Shown here: positions 24,389 through 36,512 of the stretch, piece after piece
How positions within the stretch are numbered: the first letter of the stretch is position 1
Layout: every line of letters begins with the position of its first letter
Assembly (NCBI GenBank): GCA_963682175.1
Contig: OY821779.1
Coordinates: 3,670,501 to 3,734,500 of the forward strand
From: Triglochin maritima
Taxonomy: Eukaryota; Streptophyta; Magnoliopsida; Alismatales; Juncaginaceae
Direction: 5' to 3'
Length of the DNA: 64,000 nucleotides
Position numbers and translations under genes: made by a program
The notes under the pieces: model-generated
What the model saw: the letters and a program-made list of their open reading frames with translations, nothing else
What the model was told of the DNA's origin: nothing
Database searches by the model: none

Positions 24389-25513
24389 TCACTGGCTCTC
24401 CCTTGATGCTTGCTGAAGATCCGACTGCGTCCGTAGGAAGGGATTCCGATCATATCTTCCTCTGCCACCACTACCTCGCCGATTTTCAAAATCTTCTTGA
24501 AACATGACCCAATTTTTTGTTATTACAGTAGTCATAGATCCCACCGCTCCTCTAGTCCTATCTTCAATATTATTTTCCTTCTCGTTTAACATCTTATCGT
24601 CTATAAGTAACTTCTCGAGTTCGTTTATATCTTCATCTGTTATGTTCTCTATTTCTGGCAACTGAGCGGCGTTGCACACTCTCAAGTCTCTGCAGATCTG
24701 AAAATAGTTGGAAAGTTGCAAACTTTGCTCTCTTGCTCTTCTCAAGATCCCAACCTCCACCACCCCTTCGGCGTTCTTAGTTCTGATGGAAGAGGGTGAG
24801 CTGAATATAGTTGTAAGTGACTGGGCGATCTCGCAACAAATTTCTCCATAAACTTGGAAAATTTCAATTATCACACAGTCCATGGCTTCGAGAATTAAAG
24901 GTGTTTCCATTCCACCATCACCATATGGTCTAATCTGCATCAGAAGCTCAAGCAAGTTTTGCATTCTCTGCACGTTTCTCAAGCACATTACTTCCTCGTC
25001 TTCTTCCACTTTCTCTGACCCCTCGAAAAGGCTCGACCGTTGGTCTAGGAATTTGAAGTAGGCTCGGACAAATGTAGAGAAGCCCAATGATTCCCCTGGT
25101 TCGGTTGATCGATCGTGAAAGCTGGAAAGATCGAACGGAAGGCGTCTCACAAATTTAGCTGAAGGGAGTCCATCGAAGAATAGGAGGATCCCATGTGTGA
25201 GCATGAGGCCCTTGAGGGCAACAACCCAATCGCGTGTTCGCTCGACTCGGATGGTCAAGGCCCACATTAACGGAAGGAGGGAGGAACGGGGAGAGATCTT
25301 CACCCAAGCGAGAACACGACTAGCGTTTTTGTAATCTATTGCTCTTGCATTGTGGCTAGTGGCCTTAATGATGGCCACCTCGAGTGCCGTATTTGGAACA
25401 AAGCCTCTTTTGTGATACCGTCCGACACCCGCCCGAGCAAGCGTGAGGCTGCATTTGTCTTTCACAGTAGCGGTCACGCTCTTCCACCACCGCCTGCGTG
25501 CTGCCGTAGGCAT
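24389..25513 (-). CDS. ANTH-domain clathrin assembly protein (At1g25240-like)
   Basis: Peripheral membrane adaptor of the AP180/CALM (plant PICALM) family. It binds phosphoinositides and clathrin at the plasma membrane or trans-Golgi during vesicle budding. 374 residues in one exon. The ANTH domain fills about residues 10-290: LEVAIIKATSH and DYKNASRVLAWV match the lipid-binding first helices, TRDWVVALKGLMLTHG is the next signature, and LILEAMDCVIIEIFQVYG lies in the second half. The tail is short. It has an NPF motif at about 357-359, a known ligand for EH-domain proteins. The layout matches the small single-exon clade that includes At1g25240 and At1g68110, which lacks the long clathrin-binding tail of AP180. 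The ATG at 25513 gives a normal start with a basic WWKSVTATVKDK segment. Confidence 0.93.
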   Translation of the reverse strand: MPTAARRRWWKSVTATVKDKCSLTLARAGVGRYHKRGFVPNTALEVAIIKATSHNARAIDYKNASRVLAWVKISPRSSLLPLMWALTIRVERTRDWVVALKGLMLTHGILLFFDGLPSAKFVRRLPFDLSSFHDRSTEPGESLGFSTFVRAYFKFLDQRSSLFEGSEKVEEDEEVMCLRNVQRMQNLLELLMQIRPYGDGGMETPLILEAMDCVIIEIFQVYGEICCEIAQSLTTIFSSPSSIRTKNAEGVVEVGILRRAREQSLQLSNYFQICRDLRVCNAAQLPEIENITDEDINELEKLLIDDKMLNEKENNIEDRTRGAVGSMTTVITKNWVMFQEDFENRRGSGGRGRYDRNPFLRTQSDLQQASRESQ

Positions 25514-27422
25514 TCTTCATACAAGAAAGATTGCCTCCCTGTTTGGTGAATTATGTTTGAAGTGTTTTTGTTTTGGTGGTGAGAATTAAACACAGCAAAA
25601 GGAAGGTGTTGTGTGTGGTTGTTTTCTTGTCTGAGTGTTGGCATACGAGGTAGTTAATTCTGTTGCCATTTTTTTCTATTTTGTGGGTGGTTGTGGTTTG
25701 GGCTATCATGAGGCTACAAATTGGAAAATAATCTGTGGGTCACCTTTTTCCATCTCTTTTTACTTAACTTAGTATATATATTATATAAAACTGTAAAACC
25801 ATTTGACTAAGAAGACTTGAACCTCACTATTTGAAGACCCACTTAGAAATTTCGGGCCTAATTGTGTCAACCGTTGGATGTTTAAAAAAGAGGCTTATAG
25901 TGGGCCGGCCTAATGAGTTTTTTTAATAATAACTGATAAAGACTACTTATTACTGTTTGGATTCAAATAGTTTAGACTTTAGACAGAGCCGAGACAAAAT
26001 AGAGACATCTTCTGCCAAGCCTCCTTTTGCATTCATCAAATTGAATATTGCCGCTCGTGAGCTGGAATTGCAAGACATTCCATGTGTTTGTATAGTGATC
26101 ATTCATATCCTTGTTGAAAATCATGCAAGGTTGCTTCACTTTTGTTATGGTTGAAATTACTTGTGATATTGCATTATTATCGTTAATGAGCTTGTGTTAA
26201 ATACATGATAGTTATTAGTCTACCTACGTACAAAAGGAAAATATGCGTCTTGATGCTGTGCAATTTTCTTGGAGAACAAATGCATTCTTTAAAAGTAGCT
26301 AGTGTTTAAACTAACTGACAAATTGGCGAAATGCCTTCAACTTGCTTGCATCGATCTTACAATGTAAAATCAATGTTGAGTTGATTTTGACTTTTTTGCT
26401 CCGAGTCAAGCCAAACTGTAGATTCTCGTAATCTTGCACTTCGATTCCCAATATATAGAAAACGGATTAACTCAAATCTTTTCCGAGATATCCACTTAAT
26501 CTAGTCATCATTGCTTCTCAAATGAACATAATCACATGACTAATTGTTCTCAATTCATGATCAGTAATGTCTCTATTCATTTTCGACAAGGCACATTCAA
26601 CTAATCTTCCCAATCTCATTTTTCAAAGGAACCAACGAACATGCCACTCTTCCCAAAACAACTTCCAACAGTTTTTATTATTATTTCTAATCACCAATTA
26701 TTCCAACAGTCCCCCGGACGCAGACACACCTAAGTGAACACTGGTCTTAGTTGCAGATCACTTAGCTCAATCTTCAACCATTTGGTGCTTAATTACCCTA
26801 ATAGAAGGGAACATTATGTTCCCCACATGAAAACAAATTATTGTTAGTTCCCATAAACAAAAGAAATCCAAGTTGCACCACTTGTTAGTTTAAACCATAA
26901 CGGTTTGTTTTACACTAATCATGGTAATAAACTATTAAATAACAAGTCAGGTCCTTCCTCTTAGCTTCCAAGATTCCTCGATCAATCCCACATTTCAGAC
27001 CATATTCAATATTATCTCAAAGATATCAAGCGATCTTATTGGTAAACTTCATGGTAGAATTCATGAACACATCAACTAGAAAACGTGCACGTCGTTGACA
27101 TGCATGGGCTGCATGCACAATGCACGTAGTGATAATAATATATAATAATTCAAATTACATGATCTATATTGGACTTCTAAGCATGATATGGTTTATGGAT
27201 TTGGTCAATTCGATGGTGGAGTTTATTGATGAGCATGAACAATTTATGATGGTGATTTGTTAAAGAATTGTGTCCTCGATTTCGAGGCATTTGGTTGTCG
27301 GTTGATGTGGATACGGTGTTGATCCCACCCCCCCATCACGAACATGGAGTTAAAATATTTGGTATTAGGGTTCTTGATTGAGTTGTTATTGGATTGAATA
27401 ATGAGAGCTAAAAGTGCACATG
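25514..27422. other. ANTH promoter region and AT-rich spacer
   Basis: No supportable gene. Several AT-rich stretches with TATATA near 25775-25795 could serve the minus-strand gene, but this is weak. The right end is the target site of the large solo LTR. Confidence 0.5.
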
Positions 27423-27427
27423 ATTAG

Positions 27428-29891
27428 TGTAAGACCCTGACCTTGCTTGGATTAATGGGTCTTTAGGGTGCTAATTGGAGAGGTTTGAATGGGAGTTGGG
27501 GGAGAATAGTGGAGGTATGGGTGGTGATGTGAAGAGGGATGGACTATGGTGCAGGAGCATGGTGTGGAGTGTGGTGATTGGATGAGTGAGTGATGAGTTG
27601 GTTTTAAAGGAAACCAACGTTTCCTTCCTCTCCTTCCTTTCTTCTTCTTCTTCTTCTTCAACCCTTCTCCTCTCCATCCATCTCTTTCCATCCCTCTGAT
27701 GCCTGAGCTTGGGTGGTGAAGGCGCGCGTGAGGCATGAATGTGGCGGGAAAAAGACACGAGGAGGAGGTGCGTGCGGTGCAGATCGGAGTTGGTTGCGAA
27801 GCTCTGACGTTTTTGTCGTTCTTCGAAGTGAGGTGTGCCAAGTTCTTGCATTAGATGCTTGTGTTGCTCACTCACGTTGGGGTGGAGTTGTGGTCGATCG
27901 AGGGAGGTCGGAGACCTCATCGACGGCGAGAAACGACGTAAAATCCTTGGCTAGTGCAAGGTTGCTGTCGACCAACGATCGACCAGTGCCTTCGGGCGGT
28001 CGACCGATTTAGTGTATTTTGCCCGACTTTAACCAACACCGGTCGAACGACGTTTTGTGGCGGTCGACTGATTGTGCATGTGCTAGTGGGTCGGATGATT
28101 GTCTGGGAGTTTTGGGTCGACCGGGGCCCTTGAGTCGTTCGACCGTTACTTCGTGTTTCGCTTGGACCGGACATTGACCATACAAACGGTAGAACGTTCC
28201 TGACCTTTAGTCCGACCGGAACTTAAGTGAACTTAATTGTATAGTATGTTGTTCGACCAATTTTTGTATCTGTTCGACCGTTATATGACTTAGACTATTA
28301 GGATGAACTTGGTAGTTTTCGGTCGACCGGGACCCCTGAGTCGGCCGACCGAATAGACTTGTGTGATTTTCACCAGACTCTGGATTTTAGACCACATTCG
28401 GTCGACCGGTTTTAGACTTTCGTTTGACCATTGGGAATCAAGTTTTGAGCACAACGTTCGCCTAGTTGTAGGCGTTCGGTCAACCGATTCCTTTGCGGAA
28501 GCAGTCGACCGGTATACCTTTTCCGGTCGACCGTTTGAGTCCAGAACTGAATCCTGGTCCTAGTGAAGTGTCAACTCTGTCCACGGAAACCGGTGTCCTC
28601 GCTTGGAGCGTGAGCCAGAAGGTGACGGTGGGTACGTTGCACGTGCTTGCTCAGGACCGCCGTGTGGAAGAGTATGGATACTTGGGACGTGTCGCCTCGG
28701 TGTTATAGAGGGTGACGTAGTTTGTACTTTGTTTCACTCATTAAAGTAGCAGCCTGAGGGATTGTGACACGCAACTATCGTTGGGTGAAGTGATTATCGG
28801 CCTGGATGGCTCCGGAGGTCGCTGCCCTGCTTTTATAGCGACAAAGTTGGTGTCTGCACGTGAAGCTCGATGACCCTGCGGACTTTGATTCAGATCTGTC
28901 GATTGTCTGGCCATCTGTGTGGCGGATATGTTCAACTAACCTTGATAGACATTGATTGCACGAGCTCGTGCGGCCTGTGTGGCGACGGGAGGGCCCCTGT
29001 GCGGCCTGTGTGGCAGCATCGAGGATCGCACGTGGCCTGTGTGGTAGCGGCGATGGACTGCCGATGATGATTTCCGACAGGTAGCTCGATTGAGCACCTA
29101 TCGAGTGAGATACCGTGCGGTCTGTGTGGTGGCGGTAATGGATCGACCTGAGCGACGACTCCGTTGTTGTGGTGGTGAACCACGATGTTCTTCAGATCTG
29201 ATTCTACCTGTGCGGAAGTGTGAACGCCTCCTCACCGATCCCTTTGGCTTGTGTAGCCGCGTGTGGGGATGTGTTGCGTACTGTCCGCTAGACCGTATGT
29301 GCCTACGGTAGGTCTCCACGGAGACCCGATGTTGTGGACTGTGTGGCGTCGACAATGTTGTGGACCGTGTGACCTGTGTGGCGATGACGACGTTGCAGAT
29401 CGTGGGGTCTGTGTAGCAGCGGTGGCGATTGTAGACCGTGCGGCCTGTGTGGCAGCGGGAACGATTACAGGACGGATGTTTGATTTGGCCCTTGGTGGGA
29501 ATGTTGTTTTATTGCTTTGTATTTCATGTCATGCTATACTAGTATGATAGGACATATAGGTGAGCTTGTCATACGGGATTTCCTTATGGGAACTCAGACA
29601 TTGTTGTTATATTTATTTTCAGGACCGTGTGTGGTTCCGACGGGTGGTGACTGAGGGATATTGCACTTTGGGACTGGATCTTGTTGTCTGCCTAATTTAG
29701 GTTGTCGTGATTACATGTATTATGTATTTTGTATTCTGATGTAATCACTCTTTTGACAAACTCTTATGTAATATGATGCACCAGATATATTTGGGTATTC
29801 TATGAGTAATGTCCCCACTCTTGATGATATTTATCCTTGTGTTTCCTTTGATTTTGAAAGTTTAAATTTTTCGTTGTTCGGGGATGTTACA
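27428..29891 (+). mobile_element. large solo LTR, family B (2464 bp)
   Basis: It begins TGTAAG and ends GTTACA (TGTAA/TTACA inverted ends). Identical 5-bp target duplications ATTAG lie at 27423-27427 and 29892-29896. There is no gag-pol sequence. Length and termini suit the long LTRs of Gypsy chromoviruses of the Tekay/Del type, an inference. Within it are three zones. A pyrimidine-rich CTT stretch lies near 27640-27665. About 27960-28540 is studded with GGTCGACCG palindromes. About 28960-29480 is GC-rich and repeats a core like GCGGCCTGTGTGGC every few dozen bases. Open frames on both strands here come from these repeats and are not genes. Confidence 0.92.
28960..29480 (+). repeat. degenerate tandem array inside the family B LTR
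   Basis: At least six diverged copies of a core resembling GCGGCCTGTGTGGC occur with spacings of roughly 30-60 bases, joined by GTAGCGGCGATGG-like words. The array lies in the downstream third of the LTR, so it would be in R/U5 if the element is typical. Confidence 0.75.
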
Positions 29892-29896
29892 ATTAG

Positions 29897-30783
29897 TCTG
29901 CTCAGGCTTTTGCAATTAGTGTATAATGAAAGGATTTAACCCTCAAATTTGAAATGTAATGGCTGTTTTGAGAAGTTAGCATGGTCAAGTCGTTGGCATT
30001 ATAATACAATCTAGATTCATAGAATGAAGCCATAGGCAGCTTATAAAATCAAAGGGATTCTTCCTGGTTTCTTGTGATCCAACCATTAGATACCATACCC
30101 TATGTTAAGTGGTTTGAAAGTCATTTTTATTACAATAATAATGTGAACCTGGAAACCTATTTTATGACTGAAAAGCATGTGATATAAGAAGTATAACTTG
30201 TATTATGTAAACATAAATTACAAAATTATGAGCAAAAAACTTACAAGTCAAAAACGAAATTAATAACTCTCACCCCATCTTAGGCTAGAGGAGGATGTTG
30301 GTTTATTTTTTTAAAGGAAAATGATAGTAATTATTAATTAATAACATTATGGTACTTTTGTCCACTGAAATAGTTGAATAAATTGAGACTAAACTCGAGA
30401 CACAAACCTAAGCAAGTTAATCGTAATCGAGAAACCTTGTTTCAAAATTCTAATAGACAAATCACCAAAAAGCATTATGTAGTTTTAGTTAAATCACAAA
30501 CACGTAAAAAACATACGCATGTTGGAACCCATCCTTGATCCGAACTAATCTAAGAATTTGAATCTAACAACTGAATTAGTTCCACTTACCAACAAAATTT
30601 GAAGCCCATTTCTTCATCGTCTCCCTGTTATATCTATTCAAACCAATCAGCACTTCGAGAAATCCAGAAAAGAGGAAACTAAATAAACATGCACCAGCTT
30701 TGATTGTTGCTTCGAGGGGAACACTGCCGTATGTATTCCTGGTTCATGGACGGTAGCCCCTGAGTGGGGAAAAGAGAACAAGA
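29897..30783. other. spacer between two LTR copies
   Basis: AT-rich, no supportable gene. I see no primer-binding site next to the family A copy that would indicate internal retrotransposon sequence. Confidence 0.5.
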
Positions 30784-31647
30784 AATCTAACAATGCACTA
30801 ACACATATACGGATTAAACGCACCACGAAAATGAATATTGATTGTGAAACTTAACTTCTGACAATCTCTCAATCTTAATGCAACAAGAAACACAAATAAG
30901 ATGAAATAGACAAGCAATCACAAACGCACACCTGAAACAACCACGACACATGCGATTTATAAGGTTCGGCAATATGCCTACGTCCTTGGGGAGTTTGCGG
31001 GGTTTCTTTCCTTCTTTCGCTTCTCCAACAAAAGAAGTAACCGAGATTACAAGTATATGAAGGCAGTATGTCCTCCAAAGCACTCTATCTATCTCTAGTC
31101 TTAATCTCTCAACTAACAATGAAGGAAATAATACACTTGTACGTTATGTATCTTGTGTGTGTTATATTTAAAATCAAGAGCAAACAAACTCTTTTATAAA
31201 CTAAAAAACTGAGCTAGAAACAAGCAAAACCGTGCAAAATTTGTGGGCAACGGTCGACTGAACTAGCTCATTCGGTCGACCGTTCTGACTAACTGGAACG
31301 ATTCCTGTTGCAATTCAGTAGACCGAATCCTTCCCGGTTGACCGCTGGACCGCTTCTCATTGCGATTCAGTTGGCCGAATTGGTCTCCCGGTTGACCGCT
31401 TCCACGAACTGACTTATTCTCCAACAACTCCACGGTCAACCGACAACCCATCAGTGGATTGTTACTTTTTCAACAGACTCTAGTCCGAAGTGCTTGGAGT
31501 TTCTGGACGGTCGACCGAATATCATTCGGTCGTCCGAACCCAACAGCTCCAAAGTGTCTGGAGTTTTGGGATTGTTGACCGAATCTCATTCGGTCGACCG
31601 TTTAACCTGGTTCTGCTTCCTTAACAAATGTAAGTCAATATTCAATT
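30784..31647 (-). mobile_element. LTR family A copy 3, reversed, ends eroded
   Basis: On the minus strand this follows copies 1 and 2 from the TTGAATATTG start region through paired palindromes. It continues through the TATA box (31191-31198 read in reverse), the conserved U5 part, and on to GCATTGTTAGAT. The first two bases (TG) have changed, and about 13 terminal bases expected to end in CAACA are missing or replaced. No target duplication can be recognised. No internal region or primer-binding site follows, so it is an old solo LTR or a truncated fragment. Confidence 0.88.
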
Positions 31648-32640
31648 AAACCTCGTCCATGGGAAATTAATAACAAACCAATTCTGATCTCCAACGTGGA
31701 AGCATTAACTGTACAGTCATCTGTATCTTTATTTCTGTCCTTGACTAGCGGTATATTTTAGTTCTCAAAAATCACATTAATTAATTTAGTTTTAAAATGA
31801 TCATATTAAATCGGTAACATTATATGCTTCCATCGTGCACATTGGTGTGAGGAGACCAATCAATATGAACATAGTTACTGAAAAACAATGGGTTTTCTTG
31901 GCTTAGGTATCAATCGAAAACCTCAAAATTAACATAGTAATATTGAGAATTGAACTTAATCCTAGTGACATCCTAGTCACTAGCCACATCATCTATGAAG
32001 GATGAGTCATCTAGGAGTTGATGACTCAACAAGTTGGAAGATGAAAGGTTGAAGGAAAGGAAGAGACAAAGAGTCTCTTCATTTCTCTATGATTTTCGTC
32101 CTATTTTATGATGCAATTTAATTAGAGGTTGTAATGATATTGAATGATCATCTTTATGTAGTGTATGTTATGTTTATGTTTTAGGCTAAGTTGAAGAGTC
32201 ATTGTAAGTGCCTGTATAAGCACAAGAGTTCTTCATTTTGTAACAAGTCATAGAATGAGTGAAAAAGAGAAAAAGAAAGAAGAATGTAAGTGGGGAAGAA
32301 GAAAGAAAAAGATGAGTGTTTGGTGCAAATCATGTTTTGCTTATGAGTGTTAAGTAGTTAGTTTTCTTCTTTCATTCGTGCCCACAAATTGCGTAGATCA
32401 AAGTATGGTTCTAGTGATGGAAATAGAATGCCCTCAACATGGAGAACAATGTGAGACAAAACCGTGCACCAGGCGCAACTACTGAACCACCAATTGGCGG
32501 TTTGGGACCGTTGGTTGGCAGTCCAAGTACGCCTGGTGGGGGGCGGCTTTCTGGGTTGACATGGTCTAGTGCTCCCCATTTTTCTCCCGCATTTAACAAG
32601 TAACCATGTTTCTGCGTATATTGGCGTATAATCTGTTACA
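31648..32640. other. AT-rich spacer
   Basis: No supportable gene. A minus-strand open frame at 32358-32657 contains a GC-richer patch near 32500-32590 but no known domain, and may be transposon debris linked to the foldback that follows. Confidence 0.45.
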
Positions 32641-32771
32641 TTGAAAATTAATCTCATGCATATCTGTTACTGTGAGATTCACATATGTTAGGCTCTTATA
32701 ACAGTTTTCATCACTAGAGCCTAACATATGAAGGTGTTATACGAACTGATATGCATGAGAGCAATTGTCAA
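32641..32771. repeat. foldback repeat, 56-base arms, copy 1
   Basis: Arms 32641-32696 and 32716-32771 are inverted copies separated by a 19-base loop. The inner 15 bases (CATATGTTAGGCTCT and its complement) are perfect and the outer part matches at roughly three quarters of positions. A related hairpin occurs 550 bases on. This is typical of a small foldback MITE and could yield small RNAs if transcribed. Confidence 0.8.
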
Positions 32772-33197
32772 CCAAAAACATGAAACCACGTCAATTTAAT
32801 CTTTTTGATGGATACCCAAGTAAAAAATTCATTTAATTTCTCCCACCATCTCTTATTCAGAACTTTGAGATCGGACAACCGAAGTTTAGTCATTTCATTA
32901 TTTTACACATCTTTAACATTTCTTGTTGTGTTATTTTTTTAAGAGAAACTCTAAACACTTTCAAGTTCTCATTTCCAACACTCAAATCTTAAACTTCACT
33001 ATTGTGTTATCCATTCGAAATCATATCTAAGTACTCAAAGTTGACTATTTGATATTAGATGAAAATATGAAAAATCAGTTGACCGATTGCTTCACGGTCG
33101 CCCAGTTCGGAGTGAGTACTATCCAATCATAATTGAGTTTTTTTACTTCGGTACTAATTAGAAAGATCAAAATTGACGTGATGTTCATCATCCCCTG

Positions 33198-33310
33198 TAT
33201 TGAAAATTACTTTCATACACACCCGTTATTGTGTAACTCACATCTGTTAGTCTTTTATGATGGAAATCGTTACGAGAGTCTAACATATATGCATATTAGC
33301 AATTTTCAAT
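33198..33310. repeat. foldback repeat, copy 2, diverged
   Basis: It starts with TTGAAAATTA and ends with a TTTTCAA inverse, sharing the CTGTTAG/CTAACATAT core with copy 1. Internal deletions have shortened one arm. Sequence after both copies (near 32800 and 33360) also matches loosely around TACCCAAG. The duplicated unit may therefore be larger than the hairpin. Confidence 0.6.
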
Positions 33311-36004
33311 GTAGGAGATGGGTATCATGCCAATATACCCATGAGTATGGATATAACGTTAATTTTGATGTTTTCGTTGAGTACCCAAGCAAAACCCCCC
33401 AAAAAACAACTCAACTTGACAAGTTGGCTTGAGATGCAATAGGTAATAAAACATCTGAAGTTTTATAGGGATAACTGCAACAGTATTTGAAAAACCTAAA
33501 AAGTCATAATCCCTTCAATTTTCATGATCTCTCATATATACCCACTAGTTTAACCAAAATTTTCTGGTATGATCATTTGTCTCTAGTCACTACTGTCACC
33601 TTAATTCTCATTTGAAAAGTACTTAGTTTTGTCTGAATTCAACTGTAGAAGATCTAATTAGTTTACCATTATGTCATCACAATTAACATGGATGGGGTGA
33701 GAGAATTATGAACGAAACACCCCTACATCCGTGTGTATATACAAGTGTATACAGAGGGGTGATACCAGGAATCTGACTAGGGGCAAAAATTTGCAATACG
33801 GTTTAACACAGTACTCTACGTAAGAAAGACCACCCAAAATAATTGATGTTGGATCGTTTCTAAGAATTTGAGAAGTCAAATCTTAAGTTGTTAAAAATAC
33901 AAAATGACCAAAACATCTAGGGTCATATCGAAAACTAAGGTGTTAAAATACCCAGGAATCCATACAAATTAACTGGGTAGAGTTCTAAAATCCAAAGGGT
34001 TCGCCTCTTTCTCCTATATAGAGCTGCCCCTTTTCGTATATATAATCAAATTGTACCGATCATATTGGAGTGTGACTATTGATACATATTGTTAGAATTT
34101 GAAGGATATTGTGAATGTTTTGTATAACTTGAAGAGTGCCAATGCAATTATCCTTTATTGTATTTGAAGAGAAGCTGAATTGCAACTTCCAATCAGTGCA
34201 CCATGTCTTGAAATCTCAGCAGCCATAGATATCCAAAACAAGAATAGGAATAATGTGGGTACAATATGGAGACAGCAAAAATATCACCATATATATGGAT
34301 AACAACAAAACGACAAGTACCCATGTATTTGTCACTTTGCTTTCATACATACCTCCATTTACATATATGGTCATAGCTATCATGCTCTTGTATCTCAACT
34401 TATGGTTATCGTTGCACCAACACATTTATTCTGATAGGATAGTCACAATTAAAATAAACCAGCAGGATTCTAGCTAGATTACATGCAGAATCATGCTAGA
34501 AAACAAGATATACTTTAATGGGTTGATGGTGTATTTTATTCATTTAAATCTTGAATACCATCTACACTAAAGGTCATTTATGAGTGGTTTCTCCAGAACT
34601 ATCTTGCAATGAATGAAAGGCCTAAAAACAGCAACACATGTGCTGATTAAGAAGGAAATTACTATGTGGATAATATATGATATATCCTTTTGTGGTTATC
34701 TATAGTCTTTCTTTGAACAACACTAACACGAATTTTGTCCATATGTACATCGATCTAAAGTATAGGCCTACATTATGTAGTGTTTTTTTCTCTCGAAAGG
34801 AGACCCACTTTATTTAGTTACAGAATTATATAAGGGGAACTTCTAGGAAAGGCCAAAGTTAAGCGCCTTAAGTAGTGTAATTATCTCGCGCGTTGGAAAC
34901 AAGTGACAAAGTTTAGATTAATGATTACATATGTCCTAAATTTGTAAGGCTTGAAAGTAATCGTACTTGATCGTTACCATTTAGTTATTATAATTTGTGT
35001 AGTTTTGATATATTCCCCTGTAAACTCCATTTATGCATCAGCTAGCAGACCCATATATTCATGAAGAACCAAAAGTTAAACTCCTTAAATCTTCTGTGGT
35101 TCTGCAGTCTTACCTGTCCATTATGTTATGTACCATGAAACATTACATACTAAGTTTTTGAATCAGATAAGACACAACAATCGATCGATCACTTGTTCCA
35201 AAAGTTGCCGCAATTTCTATCTCGTCTCACTTAACTATGTTAGAAGTTCGCCAAAGCTCTAATGTCCACGGCGCAAGTCCATGAATTAAAGCTTCACCAT
35301 TACTGTAGTTTGACGGAGATTCATCAGTGTCGGTGATCAAATACTTGAAATCGTATCTAAAATTCCATGTAACCTTCTTGAAGCTACAACCTTTGTTTAC
35401 AAAACTCAATATTTCGTTCACCTCGATATTTCTTGAGCCTGAGGGGAGCTTGAAACGTGGCAAGCTCACGTACTTTGGAGAACAATTCCCCTCTGCCAGC
35501 ACTCCCCCCATTGCCTCCATTACCTCAGAAGCTCATGCTACTGGCGGGCAGACCAGAGAGGTAAATTGATGAAGTTCTATCTTAATTACCTCATATTTTT
35601 TTAAATACAAACAGTGGGCATCTTAATATGTTTTATTATTATAATTATTCAGTTTGTGAGGATCTTATAGATCCAATTGTGGCTCTCGTAGGAGATTTGG
35701 CTCCATAGTCCCATATTACTTTTAATTAAATGAAATTTACCTATTATCTCAAAACAAAAAAATTGTTCACCTCAGTTATCGTAGGGATGAGAAAAGACTT
35801 CCTAAGATAGGAAATTTGTACTACAATTTCAATGAAAACATATTCCACTTCAATCATGTATGTTGTCAATTCTCGTTTGAAATCGATAATCAAAATAAAC
35901 AAGTCGAGGATGAAAGCATTTTTATGCTCGAAATACTAAACGAGTAGACTCGAGCTCTAAGTTAACCCATTTACATCCTTCAGGCATAAGTATTGTTGTG
36001 TAAG
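33311..36004. other. AT-rich spacer
   Basis: No supportable gene. A 97-codon minus-strand frame at 35227-35520 has protein-like composition but matches nothing I recognise and has no obvious partner exons. Confidence 0.45.
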
Positions 36005-36340
36005 GTTAGAAATTGATTGCCTAGTTAACCGACATCTTACAAAACTGGTAACATTTCAACTTGCCATAATGGCAAAACCCCTCGTACTAAGCTTGGTCGG
36101 ACTCGACTCGTTTATACCGTTATCTGCAATCAAGTGATTAGAAACTTATTGCCTAGTCAACCAATGTCTTACAAAAATGCAAACTTTTCAACCAACTATA
36201 ATATATAACAAATTAATCCCCAATTGAATCAAGATAAGCTCAATTAGATTTGACCCGTTTACACCTTAACTACATTTATAACACAACCAAAAATAAGGTC
36301 AATATGATACGACTCGACTAGTTTACACACTTTATAATAA
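36005..36340 (+). repeat. degenerate direct repeats upstream of ZF-HD gene
   Basis: Two to three diverged copies of a unit of about 130 bases. Each contains a TTAGAAA...TTGCCTAGT word, then TCTTACAAAA, then TTTCAAC, then GACTCGACT(C/A)GTTTA. They lie within 500 bases of the ZF-HD start codon. They are probably remnants of a transposon or a local duplication. Confidence 0.55.
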
Positions 36341-36512
36341 TAAAAAAATCAAAACATTTCAACTATAACAGAATGGCACATCCATAATAAACCCAAAAAA
36401 GAAGCCTCATTCCCCACCCCAGATCTCCCTGGCCTTCACCTCTCCCCTCCATAAAATCCAACACCGCCAATCCAAGAATCCAACAAACACCAACCACACA
36501 ACCCGACCCAAC

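Noticed and set aside
27452..29547. Many overlapping frames on both strands within the large solo LTR
   Set aside because: They arise from CTT repeats and the GCGGCCTGTGTGGC array; no gag, pol or host domain, and the LTR boundaries enclose them all.
30000..30783. Search for a primer-binding site and internal retrotransposon region beside LTR copy 3
   Set aside because: Nothing resembling the tRNA-Met complement or gag/pol was seen, so a full element is not supported.
35227..35520. 97-codon minus-strand frame
   Set aside because: Composition is protein-like but there is no recognised domain, no adjoining exon and no promoter signal, so I could not support a gene.
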